Shown in pieces: positions 1 through 7,106 of a DNA stretch of 13,267 nucleotides; positions within the stretch are counted from its first letter, which is position 1; each line of letters opens with the position of its first letter. The notes beneath the pieces were generated by a model, which worked only from the letters and a program-made list of their open reading frames with translations, made no database searches and had not been told where the DNA came from. Made by a program: the position numbers and the translations under genes. The DNA comes from JALZAH01 sp051000755 (lineage in GTDB: Bacteria; Actinomycetota; Acidimicrobiia; Acidimicrobiales; Palsa-688): assembly GCA_051000755.1 (NCBI GenBank), contig JBPCNZ010000023.1:1-13267 (forward strand), given 5' to 3'.

Positions 1-106
1 GGAATGGATCGACAACGACCGCCGACTCCGCGCCCTCATCGCCAACATGCGTGAGGTCGCCGCCAAAGCCACCGACCTGATCCTCAAAGAAGCCACTTCA
101 GGCTGA
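1..106 (+). CDS. C-terminal fragment of a truncated ORF, possibly a transposase
   Basis: An open frame runs in from the window edge and stops at TGA 104-106. It encodes about 34 residues beginning EWIDNDRRLRALIAN and ending LILKEATSG. The piece is charged and helical, without membrane segments. I cannot name the family from this tail alone. The suspicion that it belongs to a transposase or other mobile-element gene rests on its look, on the absence of a functional link to the next gene, and on a second mobile-looking fragment at the other window end. It could equally be the tail of an ordinary soluble protein. No hairpin or clear inverted repeat follows the stop. Confidence 0.4.
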   Translation, partial: EWIDNDRRLRALIANMREVAAKATDLILKEATSG

Positions 107-155
107 ACCCGAGGTTTAATCGCAAGCCTAGGCGACCCTATCGAGTCCGCGAGGA

Positions 156-161
156 TAGAGT
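156..161 (+). promoter_or_regulatory. Candidate -10 element (TAGAGT) for the DUF4389 gene
   Basis: TAGAGT fits the actinobacterial TAnnnT -10 pattern. It would start transcription near 168 and leave a leader of about 29 nt. That leader holds AAGAGGGG (181-188), a good ribosome binding site 8 nt before ATG 197, which supports that start. No convincing -35 is visible. Confidence 0.4.
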
Positions 162-196
162 CCGGGTCACCGACTTCACGAAGAGGGGCACCGACC

Positions 197-803
197 ATGG
201 CGGGAACGATGGTTCCGAGCGGAGGGTCCTCCCCGGTCCAGGTCGACGTGGCCGTACCGGAGCGGGTCGAGCGGTGGCGCCCCCTGGTCCTGTGGGTGCT
301 CGTCATCCCCAACATCGTGGTGCTGTACATCTACGGCATCGGCTTGTTCTTCGTGCTGATCGCGGGCTGGTTCGCCGCGTTGTTCACCGGGCACCTGCCC
401 GACTCCCTCGAGCGCTTCGCGACCGGCTACCTGCGTTACCAGTGGCGGGTGACGGCCTACCTCTACGGCCTCAGCACGGTGTATCCCAGCTTCGGTCTTC
501 CGTCCGGCGATGCCGACCCGGGCGATGACGCCGCCGTCGCCCTGTTCCGCCGGGATGAGCGGCTCAGTCGGGTGAAGGTGTTCTTCCGGTACTTTTATGA
601 TCCTGCCTCACGTCATCGTCCTCTACGTCATCGGCATCGCCGCCAGCGTGGTGTCGATCATCGCCTTCTTCGCCGTGCTGTTCACCGGCCGGTGGCCAAC
701 GGGGATGCGGGACTTCTTTGTCGGTTACCACCGCTGGTACCTGCGGGTGTACGCCTTCTACTTCATGATCACCGACGCCTACCCCCCGTTCTCCCTGACC
801 TAG
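197..803 (+). pseudogene. DUF4389 double-domain membrane protein, interrupted by a +1 frameshift
   Basis: The first frame (from ATG 197) gives a DUF4389-type half: a short N-terminal segment, then VERWRPLVLWVLVIPNI, a hydrophobic hairpin, AALFTGHLPDSLERF and an RYQWRV segment. After LSRVKVFFRYF it loses similarity and runs in a frame of Arg/His-rich shadow sequence to 853. The second half continues in another frame from 597: ILPHVIVLYVIGI, AVLFTGRWPTGMRDF, YHRWYLRVYAF, stop at 803. The two halves are clearly duplicated copies of one fold. Removing one T from TTTT at 593-596 joins them as RYF-M-ILPHV and gives about 201 residues. DUF4389 proteins are integral membrane proteins of unknown function. 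Sequencing error, real mutation and slippage are all possible; error or recent mutation seems most likely. Confidence 0.75.
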
Positions 804-810
804 CCGACGA

Positions 811-853
811 GAATGTACCGATCGGCAATGTACCGATTGGCAATGTGCCATAG
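811..853 (+). repeat. 15-bp tandem repeat, nearly three copies, upstream of the ATPase gene
   Basis: Units are AATGTACCGATCGGC (812-826), AATGTACCGATTGGC (827-841) and a decayed third copy AATGTGCCATAG (842-853). The first unit contains the palindrome CCGATCGG. The array lies between the DUF4389 stop and the predicted -10 of the ATPase gene, where an operator would sit. GAATGT at 811-816 is matched in inverted orientation by ACATTC at 857-862. Function as a regulatory site is inference. Confidence 0.7.
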
Positions 854-866
854 AGAACATTCTGGG

Positions 867-872
867 TAGGCT
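867..872 (+). promoter_or_regulatory. -10 element TAGGCT, leaderless-type promoter of the ATPase gene
   Basis: TAGGCT is followed by exactly 6 nt and then ATG 879, so transcription should begin at or next to the start codon. The same geometry recurs at several other starts in this window, which raises confidence. Confidence 0.55.
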
Positions 873-878
873 GAGGGC

Positions 879-2018
879 ATGGCCAACCCGTTCCACTACG
901 GCACGCCCGCCGAGGGCGCCCACTTCACCGGGCGCACCGAGGAGCTCGACGCCCTGACCAGCCGCATGGCCAACGGGATCAACGTGGTCCTCCTCTCTCC
1001 CCGACGCTACGGCAAGACGTCCCTGCACCGGACGGCCCAGGCCCGCCTGGCCCGCTCGAAGCCAGCGCCGGCGCTGGTCGAGGTCAACGTGTTGAAGGCG
1101 ACGAGCCTGGCGTCGCTGGCGGGGATGCTCACCGCAGCCGCCTACCGGGTCCCCGGCGCCCGGTGGCAGCGGGCCCGCCAGGCCGTCCCGGAGTTTCTGC
1201 GCCGGGTCCGGGTCACGCCTGCGGTCAGCTTCGACGCCGCCGGCACGCCCCGGTTCGGCTTCGACGCCGACCTGTCCCGCCCCGACGCCGAGGCGGTGAT
1301 CACCGACGTCTACGCCCTCCTCGCCGACGAGGCCGGGCGGCGGCCGGCGGTCCTGGTCCTCGACGAGTTCCAGGCCATCACCCGCCTGGGGCCGGCGTTG
1401 CCCGATCTGCTCAAGGGCCTGGCCGACGAGCATCCCCGGGTGAGCCTGGTGCTGGCCGGGTCCAAGCGCCACCTGATGGAGGAGCTGGTCATCCACAACC
1501 GCGCCCCGCTGTTCGGGATGGCCCAGCGTCTGGCCATCGGGCCTCTCCCCGAACCGGTGATGATCGAGTACCTCCGGGACCGGGCCACCGGAGCGGCGAG
1601 GCCATTCGCCAACGGTTGCGCCGAGCACCTGATCGCTTTGGTCGGACCGGTGCCCAACGACATCCAGCATCTGGCCTACGAGGCGTTCGAGCTGGCCGGC
1701 GAACGGATCGACGAGACGGCGATCGCCGACGGCATGGCCCGCGCCGTCGGCCATGAGGCGGCCCTGTTCGCCGAGAACCTGGCCCGCCTCTCCCCTGGCC
1801 AGGGGCGAGTCCTGGCCGCTCTGGCCGTAGCTGCGCCCGATGAGCCCTACGGTGCCCGATTCGCCCGGTCCGTGGGCCTGGCCAGCGGCAGTTCGGTGCG
1901 CAAGGCCCTGCAGCCCCTCCTCGCCAACGAGGACGTGGTGGAGCGCCACGGCACCCTGGTCGTGGCCGATCCGTTCTTCGCCGCCTGGCTGCGCGCCGAC
2001 GGCCCGGGGCTGGGCTGA
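879..2018 (+). CDS. AAA/STAND-type ATPase with C-terminal winged-helix-like region
   Basis: The 379-residue protein opens with NPFHYGTPAEGAHFTGRTEEL, the usual lead-in of archaeal-type P-loop ATPases (the PF01637-like/MNS group). The Walker A is SPRRYGKTS, residues 40-48, with Lys46. The Walker B is LVLDEFQAI around Asp162-Glu163. A sensor-like stretch LVLAGSKRHLM follows. The last 90 residues (LSPGQGRVLAALA to PFFAAWLR) resemble the winged-helix tail of this group, with the characteristic DPFFAAWL ending. Such ATPases often act as nucleotide-dependent switches, but the partner is unknown. The next gene starts 7 nt downstream, so the two are probably one transcript. The ATG start is supported by the -10 at 867-872. 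No transmembrane segment is seen. Confidence 0.85.
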   Translation: MANPFHYGTPAEGAHFTGRTEELDALTSRMANGINVVLLSPRRYGKTSLHRTAQARLARSKPAPALVEVNVLKATSLASLAGMLTAAAYRVPGARWQRARQAVPEFLRRVRVTPAVSFDAAGTPRFGFDADLSRPDAEAVITDVYALLADEAGRRPAVLVLDEFQAITRLGPALPDLLKGLADEHPRVSLVLAGSKRHLMEELVIHNRAPLFGMAQRLAIGPLPEPVMIEYLRDRATGAARPFANGCAEHLIALVGPVPNDIQHLAYEAFELAGERIDETAIADGMARAVGHEAALFAENLARLSPGQGRVLAALAVAAPDEPYGARFARSVGLASGSSVRKALQPLLANEDVVERHGTLVVADPFFAAWLRADGPGLG

Positions 2019-2025
2019 GCCGAGC

Positions 2026-3363
2026 GTGACCGACCACGCGACCATCGCCCAGCGGCTGGCCGGCATCCTCGGCGTCGAGGAGGTCATCCTCCACCCGCTG
2101 ACGTCGGGCACCTCCCGCCAGACCTTCCTGGTGACCGCCGGCTCGGATGAGCTCGTCCTCCAGCAACGCCAGGAGGGTGACGGGCGTGAGGCCCTGCCCA
2201 CGGCCAGCGAGGCGGCGCTGTTGCGGGCGGCGGAGGCGGGCGGGGTGCCCGTTCCCCACCTGGTGGCCGACGACCCGACCACGGCGTCGCTCGGCCAGCC
2301 CTACATCCTGGCCGGGAGGGTGGCAGGCGAGTCGATTCCCCGCCGCATCCTTCGCGATCCGGCTTTGGGCAATGTCCTCGCCGGCATGGCCTCCCGCTGC
2401 GGTGAGGTGGTGGCCCGGTTGCAGCAGATCGATCCGGCGGCGCTGCCGGAGCTGGACTACGACGACGCCCTCACCTCGCTGCGCCACCAGGCCGACGACG
2501 TCGGTCTGGTCCGCCCCGTCCTCGAGCTGGCGTTCTCGTGGCTCGAACAACGACGGCCCCCACCCCCGGAGGCCATGGTCGTGGTCCACGGCGACTTCCG
2601 GCTCGGCAACCTCCTCATCGACGCGACCGGCCTCACTGCCGTCCTCGACTGGGAGATGGCACACCTCGGCGACCCCCTCGAGGACCTGGGCTGGCTGTGC
2701 GTACCGTCGTGGCGGTTCGGCGCCGAGCTCCCGGTCGGCGGGTTCGGCACCTACCAGCAGCTCTTCGACGGGTACCGGTCGGTGACGGGGGGACCGCCGG
2801 TCGACCCGGTCCGGTTCCGCTGGTGGCAGGTCTTCGGGACCCTGCGGTGGGGGGTGATCTGCGCCCAGCAGGTCGAGACGTTCCTCGCCGGCCGGGTGCG
2901 CTCCCATGAGCTGGCCGTCATCGGGCGCCGCATCGCCGAGACTGAGCGAGACCTGCTGGTCCTGACCGGGCCGTCCCGTGCGGGAGCCGACCCGGCCGAT
3001 GCCCGACCCGTCGACCGGGTGAGCCCGGTGGTGTTCGACACCCCGAACGCCACCGACCTGCTCGACGCCCTCGACGGCTGGCTGGCCGCCACCGAGTTCG
3101 AAGGGGCGACCCGCTACCAGGCCCGTGTCGCCCGCCACATCGTCGCCATCCTGAGCCGGGAGGCCGACCTCGGTCCGGACCTGCTCGAGGAGCGCGCTGC
3201 GGCCCTGGCCCGTCTCGGGTTCGCCCGGGAGGCCGATCTGGCCCGGGCCATCCGCTCCGGGGCCGTCGGCGACCACGATCCGGTCCGCGTCGCCCTCCGC
3301 CAGATCACCGACGGGCGCCTGGCCGTCAACGATCCCCGCTATCGGGGCGAACCCGATCCCTGA
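2026..3363 (+). CDS. APH-family phosphotransferase fused to a DUF6285 domain
   Basis: I take GTG 2026 (VTDHATIAQRLAGI) as the start; the frame is open back to 1840 but that part only overlaps the ATPase gene in shadow sequence. The product is 445 residues. Residues 1 to about 320 form an aminoglycoside-phosphotransferase/choline-kinase-like domain: nucleotide-binding TSGTSRQTFLV near the N-terminus, catalytic loop HGDFRLGN (His188, Asp190, Asn195) and metal-binding LDWEMAHLGDP (Asp208). This version resembles the ACAD10-like kinases linked to acyl-CoA metabolism rather than antibiotic-resistance enzymes. Residues from about 336 onward (TPNATDLLDALDGWL, YQARVARHIVAILSRE) match DUF6285, which is usually a separate neighbouring gene. 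The substrate is unknown; a small-molecule or acyl intermediate is the natural guess. It probably shares a transcript with the ATPase, 7 nt upstream. Confidence 0.85.
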   Translation: MTDHATIAQRLAGILGVEEVILHPLTSGTSRQTFLVTAGSDELVLQQRQEGDGREALPTASEAALLRAAEAGGVPVPHLVADDPTTASLGQPYILAGRVAGESIPRRILRDPALGNVLAGMASRCGEVVARLQQIDPAALPELDYDDALTSLRHQADDVGLVRPVLELAFSWLEQRRPPPPEAMVVVHGDFRLGNLLIDATGLTAVLDWEMAHLGDPLEDLGWLCVPSWRFGAELPVGGFGTYQQLFDGYRSVTGGPPVDPVRFRWWQVFGTLRWGVICAQQVETFLAGRVRSHELAVIGRRIAETERDLLVLTGPSRAGADPADARPVDRVSPVVFDTPNATDLLDALDGWLAATEFEGATRYQARVARHIVAILSREADLGPDLLEERAAALARLGFAREADLARAIRSGAVGDHDPVRVALRQITDGRLAVNDPRYRGEPDP

Positions 3364-3397
3364 ACCCAGGGCCCTCGCTCTCGCCGATCATGAGGGA

Positions 3398-3403
3398 TAG
3401 CCT
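3398..3403 (+). promoter_or_regulatory. -10 element TAGCCT, leaderless-type promoter
   Basis: TAGCCT followed by 6 nt and GTG 3410. An alternative reading is GAGGGA (3392-3397) as a ribosome binding site, 12 nt from the GTG, which is rather far. The leaderless reading fits the recurring pattern in this window better. Confidence 0.5.
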
Positions 3404-3409
3404 GATGGC

Positions 3410-3733
3410 GTGTTCCTAGCCCTGATCGTTATCCTGGTGCTGCTCTTCGTCGTGCTACCGATCATCGGGCTGGCGTTGTGGACCCTCATCACCACGGTCG
3501 TGGTGGGCCTGATCATCGGCGCCCTCGGTCGGCTGGTCATCCCCGGCCAGCAGCCCATCGGCCTGGTGGCCACCGTCGTCTGCGGTTTGTCGGGCAGCAT
3601 CATCGGCGGGTTCCTGGGCCAGCATGTGCTCAGCGCCGGACGCTTCCCCACCGTGCTGCTCGAGATCGTGGTCGCCGCCCTCGCCGTCCTCGTGGTGACC
3701 CGCGCCGGGCGCCGCCGCCTCTCCGCCCGCTGA
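3410..3733 (+). CDS. GlsB/YeaQ/YmgE-type small membrane protein (transglycosylase-associated family)
   Basis: The 107-residue protein is almost entirely hydrophobic. It has one membrane segment at about residues 3-25, then the family core: LITTVVVGLIIGALGRLVIP, a short Gly/Gln turn, and a Gly-rich segment GLVATVVCGLSGSIIGGFLG. A last hydrophobic segment (VLLEIVVAALAVLVV) ends in a positive tail TRAGRRRLSAR. Family members are usually 80-100 residues with unknown, often stress-linked roles; the transglycosylase name is historical and no catalytic residues are visible. The extra N-terminal segment makes this copy slightly long. The GTG start is set by the TAGCCT -10 and by lack of an in-frame alternative. 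It appears to be transcribed alone. Confidence 0.85.
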   Translation: MFLALIVILVLLFVVLPIIGLALWTLITTVVVGLIIGALGRLVIPGQQPIGLVATVVCGLSGSIIGGFLGQHVLSAGRFPTVLLEIVVAALAVLVVTRAGRRRLSAR

Positions 3734-3749
3734 GCCGCGCCCGCAATCC

Positions 3750-3789
3750 TCACGCCCTCCTCGCAACGGCCTCAACGTTCGTTCACATC
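3750..3789 (+). promoter_or_regulatory. Four 11-bp-period direct repeats (PhoP/PhoB-type box) before DUF1800
   Basis: Units start at 3750 (TCACGCC), 3761 (TCGCAAC), 3772 (TCAACGT) and 3783 (TCACATC), each separated by 4 nt. An 11-bp head-to-tail period with a TCA core is the known layout of PhoP/PhoB (OmpR-family) binding sites in actinobacteria. Seven nt after the last unit lies CATGCT (3797-3802), a -10-like hexamer 6 nt before GTG 3809. The repeat is seen directly; the regulator is inferred. A matching arrangement precedes the gene at 8070. Confidence 0.5.
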
Positions 3790-3796
3790 TGAGGTC

Positions 3797-3802
3797 CATG
3801 CT
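3797..3802 (+). promoter_or_regulatory. -10-like element CATGCT before the DUF1800 gene
   Basis: CATGCT differs from TAnnnT only at the first base and sits 6 nt before GTG 3809, the same leaderless distance as other promoters here. A weak -10 preceded by direct repeats fits an activator-dependent promoter. Confidence 0.35.
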
Positions 3803-3808
3803 GGCAAG

Positions 3809-5194
3809 GTGGACAGCGCCTCGAGCAACATCGCCCATCTGCTGCGCCGGGCCGGGTACGGCGCCGGGCCGCCCGAGATCGCCGCTGCCACGTCCGCCGG
3901 GTACCCGGCCACGGTGGAGCGTCTTCTCGCCGGTGGAGGGACCGCCCCCGACCCGGCCGGCGATCGGATCGCCGTCCCCACCTTCGCCCCCTACCAGAGG
4001 GTGGCCGCCAAGCGCAGCAGCCCCCAGGCCCTGGCCGCGGCCAAAGCCCAGCGTAAGGCTCTTCTCGCCGAGCTGCCCCCGTTGCAGGAGTGGTGGCTCA
4101 ACCGGATGATCGTGACGTCTACGCCATTGCGGGAGAAGATGACGCTGCTGTGGCACGGTCATTTCGCCACGGCCATCAGCAAGGTCAAGGACCCTCACCT
4201 GATGTACCTGCAGAACCAGCTGTTCCGCACCGCAGGCATGGGCAGCTTCGAGGATCTGACCCAGGCGGTCGCCAAGGGCGGGGCCATGATGATCTGGCTC
4301 GACACCGTGCTCGACAAGAAGGCGCACGCCAACGAGAACTTCTCGCGCGAGCTGATGGAGCTCTTCACCCTCGGGGTCGGCAACTACAGCCAGAGCGATG
4401 TGGAACAGGCCGGTCGCTGCTTCACCGGGTGGACCTACAACCGGGCCACCGATGCGTGGTCGGTGCAGGCCCGCCAGCACGATGACGGCACCAAGACGCT
4501 CCTCGGTCGCACCGGCAACCTCAGCGGTGAGGACGCCATCTCGACCATCCTCGCCCAACCGGAGTCGGCCCGCTTCGTGGTCGCCAAGGTCTGGAGCCAT
4601 CTGGCCTACCCGGTGGCGACCACCGACCCCATCGTCGCCCAGCTGGTGAGCACCTACGCGCCGTCGTTCAACCTCACCGGCCTTCTGCGGGCCGTGTTCA
4701 ACCATCCCGCCTTCGTCTCCCCCGCGGCCAAGGCGGGTCTGGTCAAGCAGCCCATCGAGTACCTCGTGGGGGCGGCCCGGGCTCTGCGCCTCGACGCCCG
4801 CTTCGAACGGCTCGACCCGTCCACCGGCCTCCCTGCCGCGACCCCCCCGACGACCGGGGTCCGGACCCGGGTGGGCCTGGCCCAGGCGGCCACCGCCCTG
4901 GCCCAGACGCCGTTCAACCCGACCAACGTCGGTGGCTGGCCCCAGAACGGCTACTGGCTGAACACCGCCACATCCCTGGCCCGGACCCGCATCGCCGAGC
5001 TGCTGGCCGCCCGAGCCGATCTGTCCGCCCTGGCGGCGACTCCCCCATCGCAGCGGATGGCGGCCGTGGCCCAGATGCTCGGCGTGGTCGACGGGTGGGG
5101 CCCCACCACCGCCGGCGCCCTGGCCGGGGCGGCCCGGGATCCGGCCAGCCTGGTGGCCCTCGCCCTCACCAGCCCCGAATACGTCCTGAACTGA
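3809..5194 (+). CDS. DUF1800 family protein
   Basis: The 461-residue protein is a full-length DUF1800 member. It begins with the family's N-terminal motif HLLRRAGYGAGPPEI, then a helical region ending LTLLWHGHFATAISKVKD (His116, His118), YLQNQLFR, and the hallmark NENFSRELMELFTLG at 175-189, followed by YSQSDVEQAGRCFTGWTY. The C-terminal half carries the usual SHLAYPV, PIEYLVGAARALRL and NVGGWPQNGYWLN stretches. The function is unknown. DUF1800 is very often encoded beside DUF1501, as here: the next gene starts 7 nt downstream. No signal peptide or membrane segment is visible at the N-terminus, unlike its partner. GTG 3809 is the only reasonable start, since the family motif begins about 10 residues later. 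Confidence 0.9.
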   Translation: MDSASSNIAHLLRRAGYGAGPPEIAAATSAGYPATVERLLAGGGTAPDPAGDRIAVPTFAPYQRVAAKRSSPQALAAAKAQRKALLAELPPLQEWWLNRMIVTSTPLREKMTLLWHGHFATAISKVKDPHLMYLQNQLFRTAGMGSFEDLTQAVAKGGAMMIWLDTVLDKKAHANENFSRELMELFTLGVGNYSQSDVEQAGRCFTGWTYNRATDAWSVQARQHDDGTKTLLGRTGNLSGEDAISTILAQPESARFVVAKVWSHLAYPVATTDPIVAQLVSTYAPSFNLTGLLRAVFNHPAFVSPAAKAGLVKQPIEYLVGAARALRLDARFERLDPSTGLPAATPPTTGVRTRVGLAQAATALAQTPFNPTNVGGWPQNGYWLNTATSLARTRIAELLAARADLSALAATPPSQRMAAVAQMLGVVDGWGPTTAGALAGAARDPASLVALALTSPEYVLN

Positions 5195-5201
5195 GGTCCT
5201 C

Positions 5202-6521
5202 ATGTCCGACCCGACTCCTCCCCCGGATCGTGGGCCCTCGACCGGTGCCCACCACGGCTTCTCCCGCCGGCGCCTCCTCATCGGTGCGGGGGCGCTCGGC
5301 GCCGCCGGGGTAGCCGCCGCGACCGTCGCCACCCGGCCCTGGGACCTCCTCACCGGCTCCAGCTCCCGCCTGACGGTGCGCCCCGGACGGGGCAGGCTCG
5401 TGCTCGTCACCCTCTACGGAGGCAACGACGGCCTCAACACCGTCGTCCCCTACACCGACAGCGCCTATCACGTCGGTCGTCCCAACCTGGGCTACCAGCC
5501 CAACGAGGTGCTGCCCCTCGGCAACAGCCTCGGCCTCAACCCGAAGCTCACCGGGCTCAAAGGCATGTGGGACGCCCAGCAGCTGGCCGTGGTGCTCGGT
5601 GCGGGCTACCCCAACCCCAGCCTCAGTCACTTCCAGTCGATGGATATCTGGCAGACGGCCAATCCCGAAGGGTCGGGCTCAGGTTGGCTCGGACGGTGGC
5701 TGGACGCCTCCGGTTCGGATCCGATGCGGGCCATCAGCGTCGGGGCGACCCTCCCCACCGCCCTTCGTGGGGACAAGACGGCAGCGACCGCCATCACCTC
5801 GGGCTCGATCACAGTGCCCGGCCGGCCGGCGTTCATCGACGCCTACACCCAGCTGGCGGGGAAGGGCCCGGACCGCACGGGCCTGGCTGGGCTGGTGGCC
5901 ACCTCGAGCAGCGATCTGCTCTCGGTGAAGGGGGACCTCGACCGGCTCCACGTCGCCGCCCCGCCATCGGCGCCGCCGACGGCGGGCGGTGCGGCGGGTG
6001 CGGCCCCCGCTCGCGGCGCCGGGGCGAAAGGCGGCGCCTCCGCGACGAGCTTCGCCGACCAACTCGATCTGGTCGCATCCCTCCTCAAAGCCGGAGCGCC
6101 GACCCAGGTGTACCAGGTCAGCCTGTCGAGCTTCGACACCCACGGCGATGAGAAAGCCACCCAGGAACGGCTCCTCGCCGAGCTCGACGCCGGGGTCACC
6201 GGGTTCTTTCACGCCCTCGACGGCGACCCGGGCGCCTCCGACGTCGTCCTCATGACCTACTCGGAGTTCGGGCGGCGGGTGGCTGAGAACGCCAGCGGGG
6301 GCACCGACCACGGCACCGCGTCGCCGTTGTTCGTGGCCGGTCCGGCCGTCCGGGGTGGGAAGTTCTACGGGGAGCAGCCCTCCCTGACCAACCTCGACGA
6401 CGGTGACCTCAAGTACAACGTCGACTTCCGGTCCGTCTACGCCACAATGCTCGACCGGGTCGTGGGCGTCGACCCCAAGTCGTTCCTCGGCGGCTCGTAC
6501 CCGACGCTCGCCCTGGTGTGA
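5202..6521 (+). CDS. DUF1501 family protein with Tat signal peptide
   Basis: The 439-residue protein starts with a Tat signal: SRRRLLIGAGALGAAGVAA (twin Arg at 22-23), so it should be exported folded. The mature part has the DUF1501 motifs LVLVTLYGGNDGLNTVVPY, LSHFQSMDIWQTA, SFDTHGDE, TYSEFGRRVAENASGGTDHG and the C-terminal YNVDFRSVYATML. I recall DUF1501 as a member of the alkaline phosphatase/sulfatase superfamily; the conserved Asp, His and Glu residues fit metal binding, but the substrate is unknown. An Ala/Gly/Pro-rich low-complexity stretch of about 35 residues follows RLHVAAP and looks like a lineage-specific loop. It lies 7 nt after DUF1800, whose stop overlaps a TGAGGT ribosome binding site, so the pair is translated from one mRNA. 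Confidence 0.9.
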   Translation: MSDPTPPPDRGPSTGAHHGFSRRRLLIGAGALGAAGVAAATVATRPWDLLTGSSSRLTVRPGRGRLVLVTLYGGNDGLNTVVPYTDSAYHVGRPNLGYQPNEVLPLGNSLGLNPKLTGLKGMWDAQQLAVVLGAGYPNPSLSHFQSMDIWQTANPEGSGSGWLGRWLDASGSDPMRAISVGATLPTALRGDKTAATAITSGSITVPGRPAFIDAYTQLAGKGPDRTGLAGLVATSSSDLLSVKGDLDRLHVAAPPSAPPTAGGAAGAAPARGAGAKGGASATSFADQLDLVASLLKAGAPTQVYQVSLSSFDTHGDEKATQERLLAELDAGVTGFFHALDGDPGASDVVLMTYSEFGRRVAENASGGTDHGTASPLFVAGPAVRGGKFYGEQPSLTNLDDGDLKYNVDFRSVYATMLDRVVGVDPKSFLGGSYPTLALV

Positions 6522-6549
6522 AGCTCCTCGGGTCGAGGCCGACCCGGCG

Positions 6550-6555
6550 TAGCGT
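6550..6555 (+). promoter_or_regulatory. -10 element TAGCGT, leaderless-type promoter
   Basis: TAGCGT followed by 7 nt and ATG 6563. This also decides the start of the DinB gene: the open frame extends back to a GTG at 6518 that overlaps the DUF1501 stop, but the promoter would lie inside that longer version. Confidence 0.55.
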
Positions 6556-6562
6556 GGGTTCC

Positions 6563-7069
6563 ATGACGGTCACCCCCGCAGATCTGCTCACCGACGCCTT
6601 CACCCGGATCCGGGACACCGTGCACGGCGTGGTCGCCGACCTCAGCCCCGAAGAGCTATCATCGCGTCCCGACGGCCATGGCAACTCGATCGCCTGGCTG
6701 GTGTGGCACCTGACCCGCATCCAGGACGACCACATCGCCGGCGTCGCCGGCCTTGAACAGGTGTGGACGGCCAACGGTTGGGTGGAACGCTTCGGGCTCC
6801 GCTTCGATGCGGGGGCGACCGGCTACGGCCACAGCAGCGACGATGTCTCGGCGGTCAAGGTCAACACCGGCCGGTTGCTGAGCTACCACGATGCGGTCCA
6901 CGCCCAGACGGCGCGGTACCTGGCGACGCTCGACGGGGACGACCTCGACCGGGTCATCGACGAGCAATGGGACCCGCCCGTCACCGTGGGCGTCCGGCTG
7001 GTGAGCGTCGTCGGCGACGACCTCCAGCACGCCGGTCAGGCCGCCTATGTCCGCGGCCTTCTCCGGTGA
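6563..7069 (+). CDS. DinB/DUF664 family protein
   Basis: The 168-residue protein matches the DUF664 branch of the DinB four-helix-bundle superfamily. Helix 1 is LLTDAFTRIRDTVHGVV. The signature NSIAWLVWHLTRIQDDHI puts the first metal-ligand His at 49, and the C-terminal DDLQHAGQAAYVRGLL gives His156 with the family's HxGQ layout. Members are metal-dependent and, in actinobacteria, often thiol (mycothiol)-dependent transferases or isomerases; the substrate here is unknown. The stop TGA (7067-7069) lies in the first copy of a 17-bp tandem repeat whose third copy holds the start of the next gene, so the pair was probably once overlapping. Confidence 0.8.
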   Translation: MTVTPADLLTDAFTRIRDTVHGVVADLSPEELSSRPDGHGNSIAWLVWHLTRIQDDHIAGVAGLEQVWTANGWVERFGLRFDAGATGYGHSSDDVSAVKVNTGRLLSYHDAVHAQTARYLATLDGDDLDRVIDEQWDPPVTVGVRLVSVVGDDLQHAGQAAYVRGLLR

Positions 7070-7106
7070 GGGGCCTTCTCCGGTGAGGGGCCTTCTCCGG
7101 TGAGGG
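7057..7106 (+). repeat. Perfect 17-bp tandem triplication at the DinB/LLM gene junction
   Basis: Two complete units CCTTCTCCGGTGAGGGG (7057-7073, 7074-7090) and a third lacking only its last G (7091-7106). Each carries GTGA. The first provides the TGA stop of the DinB gene; the third provides the GTG start of the oxidoreductase. The GAGGGG of the second unit (7085-7090) lies 9 nt before the GTG and can serve as a ribosome binding site. Confidence 0.95.

Noticed and set aside
593..596. Programmed frameshift in the DUF4389 gene
   Set aside because: TTTT alone lacks a slippery heptamer, stop-codon context or downstream structure that I can see; error or mutation is simpler.
1840..2025. N-terminal extension of the phosphotransferase frame
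   Set aside because: It overlaps the ATPase gene, is Ser/Trp/Pro-rich shadow sequence, and the APH domain begins normally after GTG 2026.
564..2282. Long minus-strand open frames opposite real genes (564-2282, 1489-3276, 3455-5410, 6659-7690, 8162-9109, 11302-12420)
   Set aside because: They are antisense shadows in high-GC DNA: Gly/Arg/Pro/His-rich, no recognisable domain, and each lies opposite a gene with clear family motifs.
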